Positions 15,100-23,789 of a DNA stretch of 32,541 nucleotides are shown here, in pieces. The DNA comes from Paracoccaceae bacterium (GTDB lineage: Bacteria; Pseudomonadota; Alphaproteobacteria; Rhodobacterales; Rhodobacteraceae). The stretch's first letter is position 1; each line of letters opens with the position of its first letter. Both the position numbers and the translations under genes were made by a program. The stretch is taken from positions 1 to 32,541 of the forward strand of contig JAKITE010000019.1 of NCBI GenBank assembly GCA_021648225.1, written 5' to 3'. The notes below the pieces were generated by a model that saw only the letters and a program-made list of their open reading frames with translations, ran no database searches and was not told the origin of the DNA.

Positions 15100-16089
15100 T
15101 TAGTTTAATGCCGCATCGGTGATGGCACTGGTCCATGCGCCGGTTGGCTCCATGGAGATCACAGGGTCATCGCCACCCGCCAGCAGGGATTGAACGGTGC
15201 GTTCATAATCCGCCGGATCAAGCGCGCCGTTGGAACCAGCCGTCAGCAAGGCAATTTCGCCCATCATGCGCGTTTGATGCTCAATGGTTTGCGCGCCGGT
15301 TTCGTCATATTCCAGCACGATTTCAGCAGCGGCACCGGGGTTTTCCTCAGCCCATTTCCAGCCCTGCATTGACGCACGCACAAAGCGCACCATGCGGTCG
15401 GAAAATTCAGGGTCAGCCAGATTTTCTTCCAGCACATAAAGCCCGTCTTCCAGTGTGGCCACGCCTTGATCCTGATATTTGAACACAATCAATTCTTCAG
15501 GCGTCAGGCCCGCGTCAATCACCTGCCAATATTCATTATAGGTCATGGTTGATACACAGGCGGCTTGCCCCGAAAGAATCGGATCAACATTAAAGCCCTG
15601 TTTCAGAACCGTTACGCCATCATCGCCACCATCGGTGGAAAGGCCAAGCTTGGCCATCCAGCTAAGAAACGGGAATTCATTGCCAAAGAACCAAACGCCC
15701 AATGTTTTGCCAGCAAAATCATCGGTAGAAGAAACGCCTGCATCACGCCGACAAGTCAGCATCATGCCCGAAGATTTGAACGGCTGCGCGATGTTTACCA
15801 GCGGCAGGCCGTTTTCACGGGCAGACAACGCCGAGGGCATCCAGTCAACCACAACATCGGCACCGCCACCGGCGATAACCTGTGCGGGGGCCACATCGGG
15901 GCCACCGGCTTTGATGGTGACATCAAGGCCCTCGTCGTCATAATAGCCGTTTTCCAACGCCACGTAATACCCGGCAAATTGGGCTTGGGTCACCCATTTG
16001 AGTTGCAATGTTACTTCGTCTTGTGCGGCTGCGGCCCAGCCGGATATTGAAACCGCCCCTGCCAGCAAACCTGTTGTAATAAATTTCAT
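15100..16089 (-). CDS. ABC importer substrate-binding protein, NMT1/THI5-like
   Basis: A 329-residue periplasmic binding protein of the NMT1/THI5 type, the fold that binds thiamine-pyrimidine precursors, riboflavin, sulfonates and related heterocycles. Residues 1-22 are a signal peptide ending SGWAAAA. The LKWVTQAQFAGYYVALENGYY segment at about 28-48 is the family hallmark. The ATG at 16089 is preferred because GGGAGAAG lies just upstream; 23 in-frame residues before it lack signal character. It is the last gene of a transporter set directly downstream of dihydropyrimidinase, which suggests a pyrimidine, dihydropyrimidine or hydantoin substrate, but binding specificity cannot be read from sequence. 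Confidence 0.92.
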   Translation of the reverse strand: MKFITTGLLAGAVSISGWAAAAQDEVTLQLKWVTQAQFAGYYVALENGYYDDEGLDVTIKAGGPDVAPAQVIAGGGADVVVDWMPSALSARENGLPLVNIAQPFKSSGMMLTCRRDAGVSSTDDFAGKTLGVWFFGNEFPFLSWMAKLGLSTDGGDDGVTVLKQGFNVDPILSGQAACVSTMTYNEYWQVIDAGLTPEELIVFKYQDQGVATLEDGLYVLEENLADPEFSDRMVRFVRASMQGWKWAEENPGAAAEIVLEYDETGAQTIEHQTRMMGEIALLTAGSNGALDPADYERTVQSLLAGGDDPVISMEPTGAWTSAITDAALN

Positions 16090-16114
16090 GTTCTTCTCCC
16101 TTGTTGAAAGCATC

Positions 16115-16954
16115 CTATTTTCTGATGGAAGGATGCCAGAATGTGGCTGCCCGTTCACCGAGCACTACCAAACCATAAAACGCGGAACCGGCCATCGCCG
16201 CAACCACAATTTCCGCCCAGACCAGATCCAGCTCAAACCGGCCTGCCCCTGTCGAAATCCGAAAGCCCATACCCACCGTGGGCGAGCCAAAAAATTCTGC
16301 CACAATTGCACCGATCAACGCAAGCGTTGTGCAGATTTTCAATCCGTTAAAAATAAACGGTGCCGCCATGGGAATCCGCAGCGCAAACATGGTTTGCCAG
16401 TATCCCGCCGCATAGGTCCGCATTAAATCACGCTGGATCTGGTTGCTGGCTTGCAGCCCTTGCACCGTGTTAACCAGCATCGGGAAAAACACCATTACCA
16501 CCACCACAGCCGCCTTTGATTGCCAGTCAAACCCGAACCACATGATCATGATCGGGGCCATGCCGATAATGGGCAACGCCGCCACAAAATTACCCACCGG
16601 CAACAAGCCGCGCTGCAAAAACGGCGACCGGTCAATCAACACCGAAAGCCCGATCGCGGCGCTGCACCCGATGGCAAAACCGGTCAGCGCGCCTTTGATA
16701 AAGGTCTGGACAAAATCTGCCCACATTATCGGAATTGAGTTCACAAATCTGGGGCCAATATCGGATGGTAATGGCAGAATTATCGGCGATACTTCTAACC
16801 CGCGCGCCAGCATTTCCCACATAATAATCAAGGTGATGCCAAACACCGCCGCTGATAAAGGGCTGGTCCAGCGGGTGTGTTTCTGGCGCGAGATATAAAT
16901 ATTCAAACCCCAGCCAGCGGCCCATACGGGCAAAGATAACAAAGCCAAAATCAT
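16115..16954 (-). CDS. ABC importer permease (SsuC/ThiX type)
   Basis: A 279-residue inner-membrane permease of the binding-protein-dependent transport family, with about seven hydrophobic segments. The cytoplasmic coupling loop lies around MRTYAAGYWQTMFALRIPMA, matching the EAA-loop layout in which a helix with A-A-G contacts the ATPase. The start overlaps the preceding permease stop by four bases (ATGA). It pairs with the permease at 16951-17886 to form a heterodimeric channel. Confidence 0.9.
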   Translation of the reverse strand: MILALLSLPVWAAGWGLNIYISRQKHTRWTSPLSAAVFGITLIIMWEMLARGLEVSPIILPLPSDIGPRFVNSIPIMWADFVQTFIKGALTGFAIGCSAAIGLSVLIDRSPFLQRGLLPVGNFVAALPIIGMAPIMIMWFGFDWQSKAAVVVVMVFFPMLVNTVQGLQASNQIQRDLMRTYAAGYWQTMFALRIPMAAPFIFNGLKICTTLALIGAIVAEFFGSPTVGMGFRISTGAGRFELDLVWAEIVVAAMAGSAFYGLVVLGERAATFWHPSIRK

Positions 16955-17886
16955 GCCACGAACCCCATGCGTTTGTTAACCTTGCGGCCAACCAAACCGG
17001 TCAGCGCCACCAGACAGGCCGCCAAAGTTGCGGCAACAATCAGGGCCGACCATATCTGCATGGTGGCCCCGTAATAATTGGCCTGCAATATGCGCGCCCC
17101 CAGCCCGCCATCCTGACTAAGGGTTAGTTCAGCGACAATCGCCCCCACCAAAGACGCGGCAACGCCGACCTTTAGCGACGGAAACAAAAACGGCACCGAA
17201 GAGGGCAAACGCAACCGCCAAAAGGTCTGGGATTTACTGGCGGACCATGTTTGAATCAGGTCCATTTGCATGGCATCGGGGCTACGCAAGCCTTTGACCA
17301 TGCCAACCACCACCGGGAAAAAGCTAAGATAAGCCGCGATAAACGCCTTTGGCACAATGCCGGTAATGCCACCTGCATTCAGCAATAATATCAACATCGG
17401 CGCCAGCGCCAAAATGGGAATGGTCTGGCTGGTGATCACCCATGGCATCACCGAATTGTTCATGGCTTTGTTATAAACAATGCCGATCGCCAGAAAAATG
17501 CCTAACCCTGTGCCAAACAAAAACCCCAGCATAGTCGCCGAAAGGGTCAGCCAAGCATGTCGGATCAGGCTGCGTTTATCACCAAACACCGCAGCAATCC
17601 GTTCCAGAAACGGATCCCCTTCGGATCGGTTCCATTTTTTCGCAGCGGCAATTCCGGTGCTGTTCCATATTTCCACCCCGACCTGATTGGGCGTTGGCAG
17701 GCGCGGTTTTTTCTGGGTCCAGGTATCAGCCACCAGCTCGGTAAATGTCAGCTCATAACCGCCGCGTTTGGCTTTGTCATCGGCCCAGTTTTTGTTCAGA
17801 ACCACGGCAAACGCATACCACAGTGCAAAAATAATCGTAACAACGGTAAGGATTGGCAACAGATTCAGGCGGAATTTATTCATCAT
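16951..17886 (-). CDS. ABC importer permease (SsuC/ThiX type)
   Basis: A 311-residue permease, second subunit of the importer. An N-terminal membrane helix (about residues 8-30) is followed by a soluble insertion of about 75 residues, containing KKPRLPTPNQVG, before the transport domain begins near residue 110. The coupling loop is around IQTWSASKSQTFWRLRLPSS. The two permeases therefore differ mainly in their N-terminal halves. The start overlaps the ATPase gene end by 11 bases; a second ATG follows immediately and either could be used. Confidence 0.9.
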   Translation of the reverse strand: MMNKFRLNLLPILTVVTIIFALWYAFAVVLNKNWADDKAKRGGYELTFTELVADTWTQKKPRLPTPNQVGVEIWNSTGIAAAKKWNRSEGDPFLERIAAVFGDKRSLIRHAWLTLSATMLGFLFGTGLGIFLAIGIVYNKAMNNSVMPWVITSQTIPILALAPMLILLLNAGGITGIVPKAFIAAYLSFFPVVVGMVKGLRSPDAMQMDLIQTWSASKSQTFWRLRLPSSVPFLFPSLKVGVAASLVGAIVAELTLSQDGGLGARILQANYYGATMQIWSALIVAATLAACLVALTGLVGRKVNKRMGFVA

Positions 17887-18652
17887 GCCCCGCCCGTAAA
17901 CCTATCCGCACACGGTGGGCTATTTCCAGAAATTCGGGGCTTTCGCGAATGTCCAGCGGCCGTTCGCGTGGCAGCGTGCTTTCAATAACCTCCGTCACCC
18001 GACCGGGGCGCGGCGACATGATGACTATTTTGGTTGAAAGGTAAACCGCCTCGGGGATTGAATGCGTAACGAACGCAATGGTTTTGTTGGTTGCGGCCCA
18101 CAGCTCCAGCAATTGTTCATTCAGATGGTCGCGCACAATTTCATCCAGCGCCCCGAACGGTTCATCCATCAGCAATATATCCGCATCAAATGAAAGCGCG
18201 CGGGCAATGCTGGCCCGTTGCTGCATACCGCCGGATAATTGCCACGGATATTTGTTTTCAAACCCGTCAAGATGCACCAGTTCCAGCACCTTTTTCACCC
18301 GCTCCGCCTGTTCGGCTTTCGGAATGCCCATAATTTGCAACGGAAGCCGGATATTACCGGCAATCGTGCGCCAAGGATACAGGCCCGCCGCCTGAAAAAC
18401 ATAGCCATAAGCCCGGTTTTTACGGGCTTCCGAGGGTGTCATGCCGTTAACAGAAACCGTGCCGCCGGTGGGCTGCTCAAGGTCAGCCAACACCCGCAGA
18501 AACGTGGTTTTGCCACAGCCCGAAGGGCCGATAAAGCTGACAAAATCGCCTTTGTTGATCGTTAAACTAACGTCCTGCAACGCATGCACAGGCCCGTCAT
18601 TGGTCTGAAAAGTCAGGTCAAGGTTTTTGGCCTCAATTACAGTGTCGCTCAA
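17876..18652 (-). CDS. ABC importer ATPase (SsuB/TauB type)
   Basis: A 258-residue ATPase that powers the NMT1-type importer. Walker A GPSGCGKT at residues 42-49, signature LSGGMQQR starting at 139, and Walker B ILLMDEPFGALD at 159-170 with catalytic Glu164; the switch histidine is in VTHSIPEA. The MDEPFGALD form is typical of nitrate/sulfonate/taurine and pyrimidine-type importers. It starts two bases after the dihydropyrimidinase stop, so it is part of the same transcript. Confidence 0.93.
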   Translation of the reverse strand: MSDTVIEAKNLDLTFQTNDGPVHALQDVSLTINKGDFVSFIGPSGCGKTTFLRVLADLEQPTGGTVSVNGMTPSEARKNRAYGYVFQAAGLYPWRTIAGNIRLPLQIMGIPKAEQAERVKKVLELVHLDGFENKYPWQLSGGMQQRASIARALSFDADILLMDEPFGALDEIVRDHLNEQLLELWAATNKTIAFVTHSIPEAVYLSTKIVIMSPRPGRVTEVIESTLPRERPLDIRESPEFLEIAHRVRIGLRAGHDE

Positions 18653-18654
18653 GT

Positions 18655-20115
18655 CTAAATCCCCGCTGGAATGTTAAGTGGATCACGCGTGACTTTGCGC
18701 GGGCTGTTCAATTCTTTCCACTTACTAAGCGCGGTATGCGCCGACGGAAACGCTGGCCGAGGCACAAAACGGCCCCGTCCCGGTTGGGGTTGGCTGTTTT
18801 GGCCCCATGCCCAGATCACCTCGCCGCGCGACAGGGTGAACCGAGACTGGGCCGTGACCTCAAACCCTTCAAATACGTTATAATCCAGCACCGAATGGTG
18901 ATTGGACTGGCTGATGGTCTTGGTGATTTTTGGGTCCCAAACCACGATATCCGCATCTGCGCCCTCAACCAGAGCGCCCTTTTTGGGATAGATATTCAGG
19001 ATTTTTGCAACATTACTGGACGTCACTGCAACAAATTCGTTCATCGTTAAACGACCCGTTTCAACCCCTTCGGTCCACAACACAGCAAGGCGTTCTTCCA
19101 GCCCGTTTGACCCGTTCGGAATAAGGCGGAAATCATCTATCCCCGCGCGTTTTTGTTCGGTGCTAAAGGCCGCATGATCGGTGGCCACCACTTGCAAACT
19201 ACCAGATTGCAAACCGGCCCACAGGCTGGCCTGATGTTCTTTGTTGCGAAAAGGCGGAGACATCACGCGGCGCGCTGCATGTTCCCAGTCTTTGTTGAAA
19301 TATTCGCTTTCGTCCAGCGTCAGAAATTGGATCAACGGCTCTCCGTAAATTCGCATACCTTTTTGGCGCGCACGCCGGATGGCTTCATGGGCCTGTTCAC
19401 AAGAAACATGCACAATATAGAGCGGCACACCGGCGGCATCTGCAATGGTGATGGCACGATTGGCGGCCTCGCCTTCCAGTTCGGGCGGGCGGGAATAGGC
19501 GTGGCCTTCGGGGCCGGTAATGCCCTCATCCATATATTTTTTCTGCAATATATCAACAAGGTCGCCGTTTTCTGCATGCACCATTGGCAAAGCGCCCAAT
19601 TCACGGCAGCGTTCAAAACTGGCGAACATTTCGTCATCTTCGACCATCAATGCGCCCTTATAGGCCATGAAATGTTTGAATGAATTCACACCCATTTTCA
19701 CCGCATCTTCCATCTCGCGATGCACGTCCTCGTTCCAGCCGGTGATGGCCATATGATAGCCAATGTCGGAACAAATCTGCGGGGCCGATTTGCGGTGCCA
19801 TTCATTGATGGCATTTTTGATTGAGCCATCGGCGCCCGGCAGACAGAAATCAACCAGCATCGTGGTGCCCCCACAAGCCGCTGCCCATGTGCCGGATTCA
19901 AAAGTTTCCGCCGCCGTGGTCCCCATAAACGGCATTTCCAGATGGGAATGCGGATCAATACCGCCGGGGATGACATAGGCACCCTCAGCGTCGATATATT
20001 CATCGCCCTTTAGGTCCTCGCCAATCTGTTTGATGACCTCGTCCTCAATCAGAACATCGGCTTTCCATGTGCGGTCTGCGGTTACTACTGTTCCGCCTTT
20101 GATAACTTTGGTCAT
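18655..20115 (-). CDS. hydA: Dihydropyrimidinase (hydantoinase)
   Basis: A 486-residue cyclic amidohydrolase that opens dihydrouracil or dihydrothymine to N-carbamoyl-beta-amino acids, second step of reductive pyrimidine degradation. The binuclear zinc site is complete: His56 and His58 in DPHSHLEMPF, the carboxylated Lys147 in SFKHFMAYKG, His180 in MVHAENGD, His236 in IVHVSCEQAH and Asp313 in ATDHAAF. Usual length for the family. GGGAG precedes the start. Also called PydB or Dht; wider hydantoinase activity is possible. Confidence 0.95.
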   Translation of the reverse strand: MTKVIKGGTVVTADRTWKADVLIEDEVIKQIGEDLKGDEYIDAEGAYVIPGGIDPHSHLEMPFMGTTAAETFESGTWAAACGGTTMLVDFCLPGADGSIKNAINEWHRKSAPQICSDIGYHMAITGWNEDVHREMEDAVKMGVNSFKHFMAYKGALMVEDDEMFASFERCRELGALPMVHAENGDLVDILQKKYMDEGITGPEGHAYSRPPELEGEAANRAITIADAAGVPLYIVHVSCEQAHEAIRRARQKGMRIYGEPLIQFLTLDESEYFNKDWEHAARRVMSPPFRNKEHQASLWAGLQSGSLQVVATDHAAFSTEQKRAGIDDFRLIPNGSNGLEERLAVLWTEGVETGRLTMNEFVAVTSSNVAKILNIYPKKGALVEGADADIVVWDPKITKTISQSNHHSVLDYNVFEGFEVTAQSRFTLSRGEVIWAWGQNSQPQPGRGRFVPRPAFPSAHTALSKWKELNSPRKVTRDPLNIPAGI

Positions 20116-20126
20116 ATTGTTTCTCC

Positions 20127-20426
20127 CTAATTAAAAAAGAGTAAGTATCCAGCGATTACAAGGATAGCCACGACTATGAACCCAACCCTAGGCATATTTC
20201 CCCCTGGATAAAAGAACACAGAGTGCCAACTTGGGGGTCGCGGACGGCCTTCCATATCTAAGATACGCTCCGCCATCATATTTGACATGCCTTGCTCTTC
20301 GACGAGGAAAATTTTCAACGCGTCTCGCTCTTCGTGGTCCAATAGTAACATGTCGACATTTTCTTCGGTTGTCCCAGGATATTCGAGGAGCCGCTTTCTT
20401 AATGCTGCTTCTTTTTCTGGTTTCAT
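20127..20426 (-). CDS. Small tail-anchored protein inside the pyrimidine operon
   Basis: A 99-residue protein with a charged, helical N-terminal part (residues 1-60), a proline-rich stretch RPRPPSW, and one C-terminal membrane helix at about 81-98 ending in FFN, so it would be tail-anchored with its soluble part in the cytoplasm. The start overlaps the stop of the amidohydrolase gene by four bases (ATGA) and it lies 11 bases before dihydropyrimidinase, so it is fully embedded in the operon. Its codons (frequent TTA, CTA, CTC, CTT, ATA, AGG) look unlike the CTG-rich neighbours. I do not recognise the family; recruitment of the catabolic enzymes or the importer to the membrane is only a guess. 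Confidence 0.75.
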   Translation of the reverse strand: MKPEKEAALRKRLLEYPGTTEENVDMLLLDHEERDALKIFLVEEQGMSNMMAERILDMEGRPRPPSWHSVFFYPGGNMPRVGFIVVAILVIAGYLLFFN

Positions 20427-21673
20427 TTCACAATCCCCGCAGTCTCAACAACCGCATGAAACAACACATTTGCCCCCGCTGCCGCCCATTCCTGCGAAAT
20501 TTCCTCGGCCTCGTTATGCGACAACCCGTCCACACAAGGGCACATCACCATCGCCGTAGGCGTGGTGCGATTTATCCAACAGGCGTCATGGCCCGCGCCG
20601 GAAATCAGGTCTCGGTGGGAATAGCCCAACCTTTCCGCAGCGTTTCGCACTGCTGAAACGCAGGTTTCGTCAAAAGTAACAGGGTCAAAACCGCCGACCT
20701 TTTCGAATGCCACACCAAGGCCCATGGCTCCGGCTATTTGCGAAGCGCCCTCACGAAACGCATCTTCCATGGCTTTGATGGTCGCCAAATCGGGAGATCT
20801 GAAATCAACCGTAAATACCACCTTGCCCGGGATCACGTTGCGAGAATTCGGAAACACATCAATATGCCCCGCCGCGCCTACAGCATCCGGTTTATGCGAC
20901 CATGCGATCTGGTCCACCAGCTCCAGCATCCGCGCCATGCCAAGCCCCGCGTTCTTGCGCATCGGCATCGGGGTTGATCCGGTATGGCTGTCTTTGCCGG
21001 TTACGGTTATCTGGGTCCACGAAAGGCCCTGCCCATGCGTCACCACGCCGATTTCCTTACCCTCGGCCTCCAATATTGGCCCTTGTTCGATATGCAGCTC
21101 AAAAAACGCATGCATTTTTCGCGCGCCGACTTCTTCGTCACCACGCCAGCCAATGCGTTTCAGCTCATCGCCAAACTTCAGCCCTTCGGCATCTTCCAGA
21201 TCATAAGCCCATTCCTGCGTGTGCATTCCGGCAAACACACCGGATGAAAGCATGGCCGGCGCATAGCGCGTGCCTTCCTCATTCGTCCAGTTGGTCACCA
21301 CAATCGGATGCTTGGTTTTTACATCAAGGTCGTTCAACGTCCGAATAATCTCCAGCCCGCCAAGCACACCCAGAACCCCGTCATACTTGCCGCCTGTTGG
21401 CTGGGTATCAAGGTGGCTGCCCACATAAACCGGCAGCGCGTCAGGGTCCGTGCCCTCACGGCGCGCAAACATATTGCCCATTTGATCGAGACCCATGGTG
21501 CAGCCTGCGGCCTCGCACCAATCTTTGAACAAATGCCGCCCGACGCTGTCTTCGTCGGTCAAGGTCTGGCGATTGTTCCCCCCGGCAACACCCGGGCCGA
21601 TCTTGGCCATTTCCATCAAGGTTTCCCAAAGACGGTCGCTGTTGATTTTCATGTTATCAGTCGGGCTGACCAT
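20423..21673 (-). CDS. hyuC: N-carbamoyl-beta-alanine amidohydrolase (beta-ureidopropionase, M20 family)
   Basis: A 416-residue metal-dependent amidohydrolase of the M20 carbamoylase group; here it most likely cleaves N-carbamoyl-beta-alanine to beta-alanine, CO2 and ammonia, third step of the pathway. Metal ligands are visible as His87 in GSHLDT, Asp98 in KYDGVLG, Glu132/133 in NEEGTR, His194 in ELHIEQGP and the C-terminal His in GLSHNEAE. The GGxDSHTGSTPM-type segment belongs to the dimerisation domain. An AAGGAG lies upstream of the ATG at 21673. Allantoate or N-carbamoyl-L-amino-acid hydrolases share this fold, so the substrate rests on context. Confidence 0.92.
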   Translation of the reverse strand: MVSPTDNMKINSDRLWETLMEMAKIGPGVAGGNNRQTLTDEDSVGRHLFKDWCEAAGCTMGLDQMGNMFARREGTDPDALPVYVGSHLDTQPTGGKYDGVLGVLGGLEIIRTLNDLDVKTKHPIVVTNWTNEEGTRYAPAMLSSGVFAGMHTQEWAYDLEDAEGLKFGDELKRIGWRGDEEVGARKMHAFFELHIEQGPILEAEGKEIGVVTHGQGLSWTQITVTGKDSHTGSTPMPMRKNAGLGMARMLELVDQIAWSHKPDAVGAAGHIDVFPNSRNVIPGKVVFTVDFRSPDLATIKAMEDAFREGASQIAGAMGLGVAFEKVGGFDPVTFDETCVSAVRNAAERLGYSHRDLISGAGHDACWINRTTPTAMVMCPCVDGLSHNEAEEISQEWAAAGANVLFHAVVETAGIVK

Positions 21674-21684
21674 GGGGTTTCTCC

Positions 21685-23010
21685 TTAGTCGAGGTTTTTC
21701 AGAACGTCTGCGAGCTTATCAAACAGCTCGTCTATATGGGTTTTGGTGATGATCAGCGGCGGTGAAAGCGCGATGATATCGCCGGTGGTGCGGATCAGAA
21801 TTCCGGCATCATAGGCCGCCAGAAACGCGGCAAACGCGCGTTTGGTGGGCTTGCCTTCAATCGGTGCCAGCTCAACCGCGCCAATCAGGCCCTCGTTGCG
21901 AATATCAATCACGTTGGGCAAGCCGCGCAGGCTGTGAATGGCGTCCTCCCAATACCCTGCCAGATCACGGGCGTTTTCAAACAACCCGTCTTGTTGATAG
22001 GTTTCCAAGGTGGCCAAACCTGCTGCGCAAGCCATCGGGTTGCCGGAATAGGTATAGCCATGAAACAGCTCTATCAGGCCCTCGTCGCCCTGCATAAACG
22101 CATCATGGATTTCACCGCTGGCAATCACCGCACCCATCGGGATAATGCCGTTGGTCATGCCTTTGGCGATGGTCATCATATCGGGTGTCACACCGTAATG
22201 CGTGGCTCCGAAGGCTGAGCCAAGGCGGCCGAAACCGGTGATAACCTCGTCAAAAATCAGCAGAATACCGTGTTTTTTGGTAATGGCACGAATGCGTTCC
22301 AGATAGCCTTTGGGCGGCAAAAGCACGCCGGTTGATCCGGCCATGGGTTCGATTATCACCGCCGCAATATTGCTGGCATCGCCAAGCGCAACAATGCGCT
22401 CCAGTTCATCGGCAATTTCAGCGCCATGTTCGGGCTGGCCCCGCGAAAACGCGTTTTGCGGGATATGGGTGTGGGGCATATGGTCAACGCCGGTTAACAG
22501 GTTACCAAAGGTCTTGCGATTGGGGCCAATGCCACCCACAGAAATGCCGCCAAAATTCACGCCGTGATAACCGCGTTCGCGGCCAATCAGGCGGGTCCGC
22601 GTGCCCTCGCCGCGTGCCCGATGATAAGCAATGGCGATTTTTAGCGCAGTCTCGACCGCTTCTGAACCGGAATTTGTATAAAACACATGGTCCATGCCGA
22701 TGGGCGCCATATCAACCAGCCTATTCGCCAGCTCAAACGCCTTTGGGTGGCCCATTTGAAAGGCAGGCGCGTAATCCAGCTCAGCGGTTTGTTTGGCAAT
22801 TGCCTCAACAATGCGCGGCTGGTTATGGCCCGCATTACAACACCAAAGCCCCGCCGTGCCATCCAGCACCTGTCGCCCGTCGCTGGTGGTATAATACATG
22901 CCATCCGCCGCCACAAACATACGCGGGTTTTTCTTGAACTGGCGGTTGGCGGTAAACGGCATCCAGAAGGCGCGCAGATCATTCGGGTTGGAATTTATTG
23001 GTTCAGCCAT
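21685..23010 (-). CDS. Beta-alanine (omega-amino acid):pyruvate aminotransferase
   Basis: A 441-residue class III PLP aminotransferase. The N-terminal FWMPFTANRQFKKNPRM and GTAGLWCCNAGH segments closely resemble omega-amino acid:pyruvate transaminases. The PLP lysine is Lys283 in TIAKGMTNG, with Asp254 in IFDEVITGFGR. It would convert beta-alanine and pyruvate to malonate semialdehyde and alanine, finishing the pathway from uracil. The ATG at 23010 has GAGGG five bases upstream; a GTG two codons earlier is rejected. It is the first gene of the long minus-strand operon, directly behind a RutR-like operator. No malonate-semialdehyde dehydrogenase gene is in the window. Confidence 0.92.
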   Translation of the reverse strand: MAEPINSNPNDLRAFWMPFTANRQFKKNPRMFVAADGMYYTTSDGRQVLDGTAGLWCCNAGHNQPRIVEAIAKQTAELDYAPAFQMGHPKAFELANRLVDMAPIGMDHVFYTNSGSEAVETALKIAIAYHRARGEGTRTRLIGRERGYHGVNFGGISVGGIGPNRKTFGNLLTGVDHMPHTHIPQNAFSRGQPEHGAEIADELERIVALGDASNIAAVIIEPMAGSTGVLLPPKGYLERIRAITKKHGILLIFDEVITGFGRLGSAFGATHYGVTPDMMTIAKGMTNGIIPMGAVIASGEIHDAFMQGDEGLIELFHGYTYSGNPMACAAGLATLETYQQDGLFENARDLAGYWEDAIHSLRGLPNVIDIRNEGLIGAVELAPIEGKPTKRAFAAFLAAYDAGILIRTTGDIIALSPPLIITKTHIDELFDKLADVLKNLD

Positions 23011-23031
23011 ATTCACCCTCGTAAAAATAAT

Positions 23032-23047
23032 TTGACTAATTGGTCAG
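23032..23047. promoter_or_regulatory. RutR operator for the aminotransferase operon and rutR
   Basis: TTGACTAATTGGTCAG matches 12 of the 14 defined positions of the E. coli RutR box TTGACCANNTGGTCAA. It lies 22 bases upstream of the aminotransferase start and 88 bases upstream of rutR, in their shared 124-base divergent promoter region. A shorter palindrome TTAACTAGTCAA at 23069-23080 may be a second half or secondary site. Confidence 0.85.
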
Positions 23048-23134
23048 TTTTGAGGCTATCATGGCAAATTAACTAGTCAACAGATACTTAAGACTTTAGG
23101 TTACCCAAACGCCATTATTTCGGGTCGGAGAAAA

Positions 23135-23788
23135 ATGAACACGCAAATTGTCAAAACCGCCAATTCCGGCAGGGCGCCAAATGGCAAAAAAATTACCCGA
23201 ATCCAGAAAGAAAAAACCACCCAGATTCTGGATGCCGCCTTGGAAATTTTTTCAAAATTCGGCTATCGCGGTGCCACATTGGACCAGATCGCGGATCAGG
23301 CGGGGCTGTCAAAACCCAATCTTTTGTATTATTTCAATGGCAAAGAAGCCCTGCACAAAGAATTGCTGGACCAGCTAATGGTAAAATGGCTGGAACCGCT
23401 GGAGGAAATGTCATCCAGCGGTGATCCGCTGGAAGAAATTTGTGATTATGTCTGCCGCAAACTGGAACTGGCGCAGGTTTTTCCGCGCGAAAGCCGGTTA
23501 TTTGCCAATGAGATCATTCAAGGCGCACCGCGTATTTCTGCCAAGCTTAGCGGCCCGCTCAAGGATTTGGTCGATGACAAAGCCGCGCTGATTGCCAGCT
23601 GGTCAAGGGCTGGAAAAATCGCAAAGGTTGACCCGTATCATCTGATATTTTCAATCTGGTCGACCACGCAGCATTACGCCGATTTCGACGTGCAGGTTGG
23701 TGCGGTTCTGGATGAAAATTATGCCTCGCGGTTTGAAGACGCCGCCACCTATCTTAGCACTTTGTTTCGCAACGGGTTAAAGCCCTGA
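23135..23788 (+). CDS. rutR: TetR-family pyrimidine regulator RutR
   Basis: A 217-residue TetR-type regulator very similar to E. coli RutR across its length. The helix-turn-helix spans about residues 45-68 (ATLDQIADQAGLSKPNLLYYF), and the effector domain keeps the family segments KLELAQVFPRESRLFANEI, GAP, and SIWSTTQHYADF, which in E. coli surrounds the uracil/thymine pocket. It has a basic N-terminal extension. GGAG precedes the ATG. In E. coli RutR controls the Rut ring-cleavage pathway; here its neighbours encode the reductive pathway instead. Uracil or thymine would release it from DNA. The gene ends one base from the stop of the convergent transporter gene. Confidence 0.93.
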   Translation: MNTQIVKTANSGRAPNGKKITRIQKEKTTQILDAALEIFSKFGYRGATLDQIADQAGLSKPNLLYYFNGKEALHKELLDQLMVKWLEPLEEMSSSGDPLEEICDYVCRKLELAQVFPRESRLFANEIIQGAPRISAKLSGPLKDLVDDKAALIASWSRAGKIAKVDPYHLIFSIWSTTQHYADFDVQVGAVLDENYASRFEDAATYLSTLFRNGLKP

Positions 23789-23789
23789 T

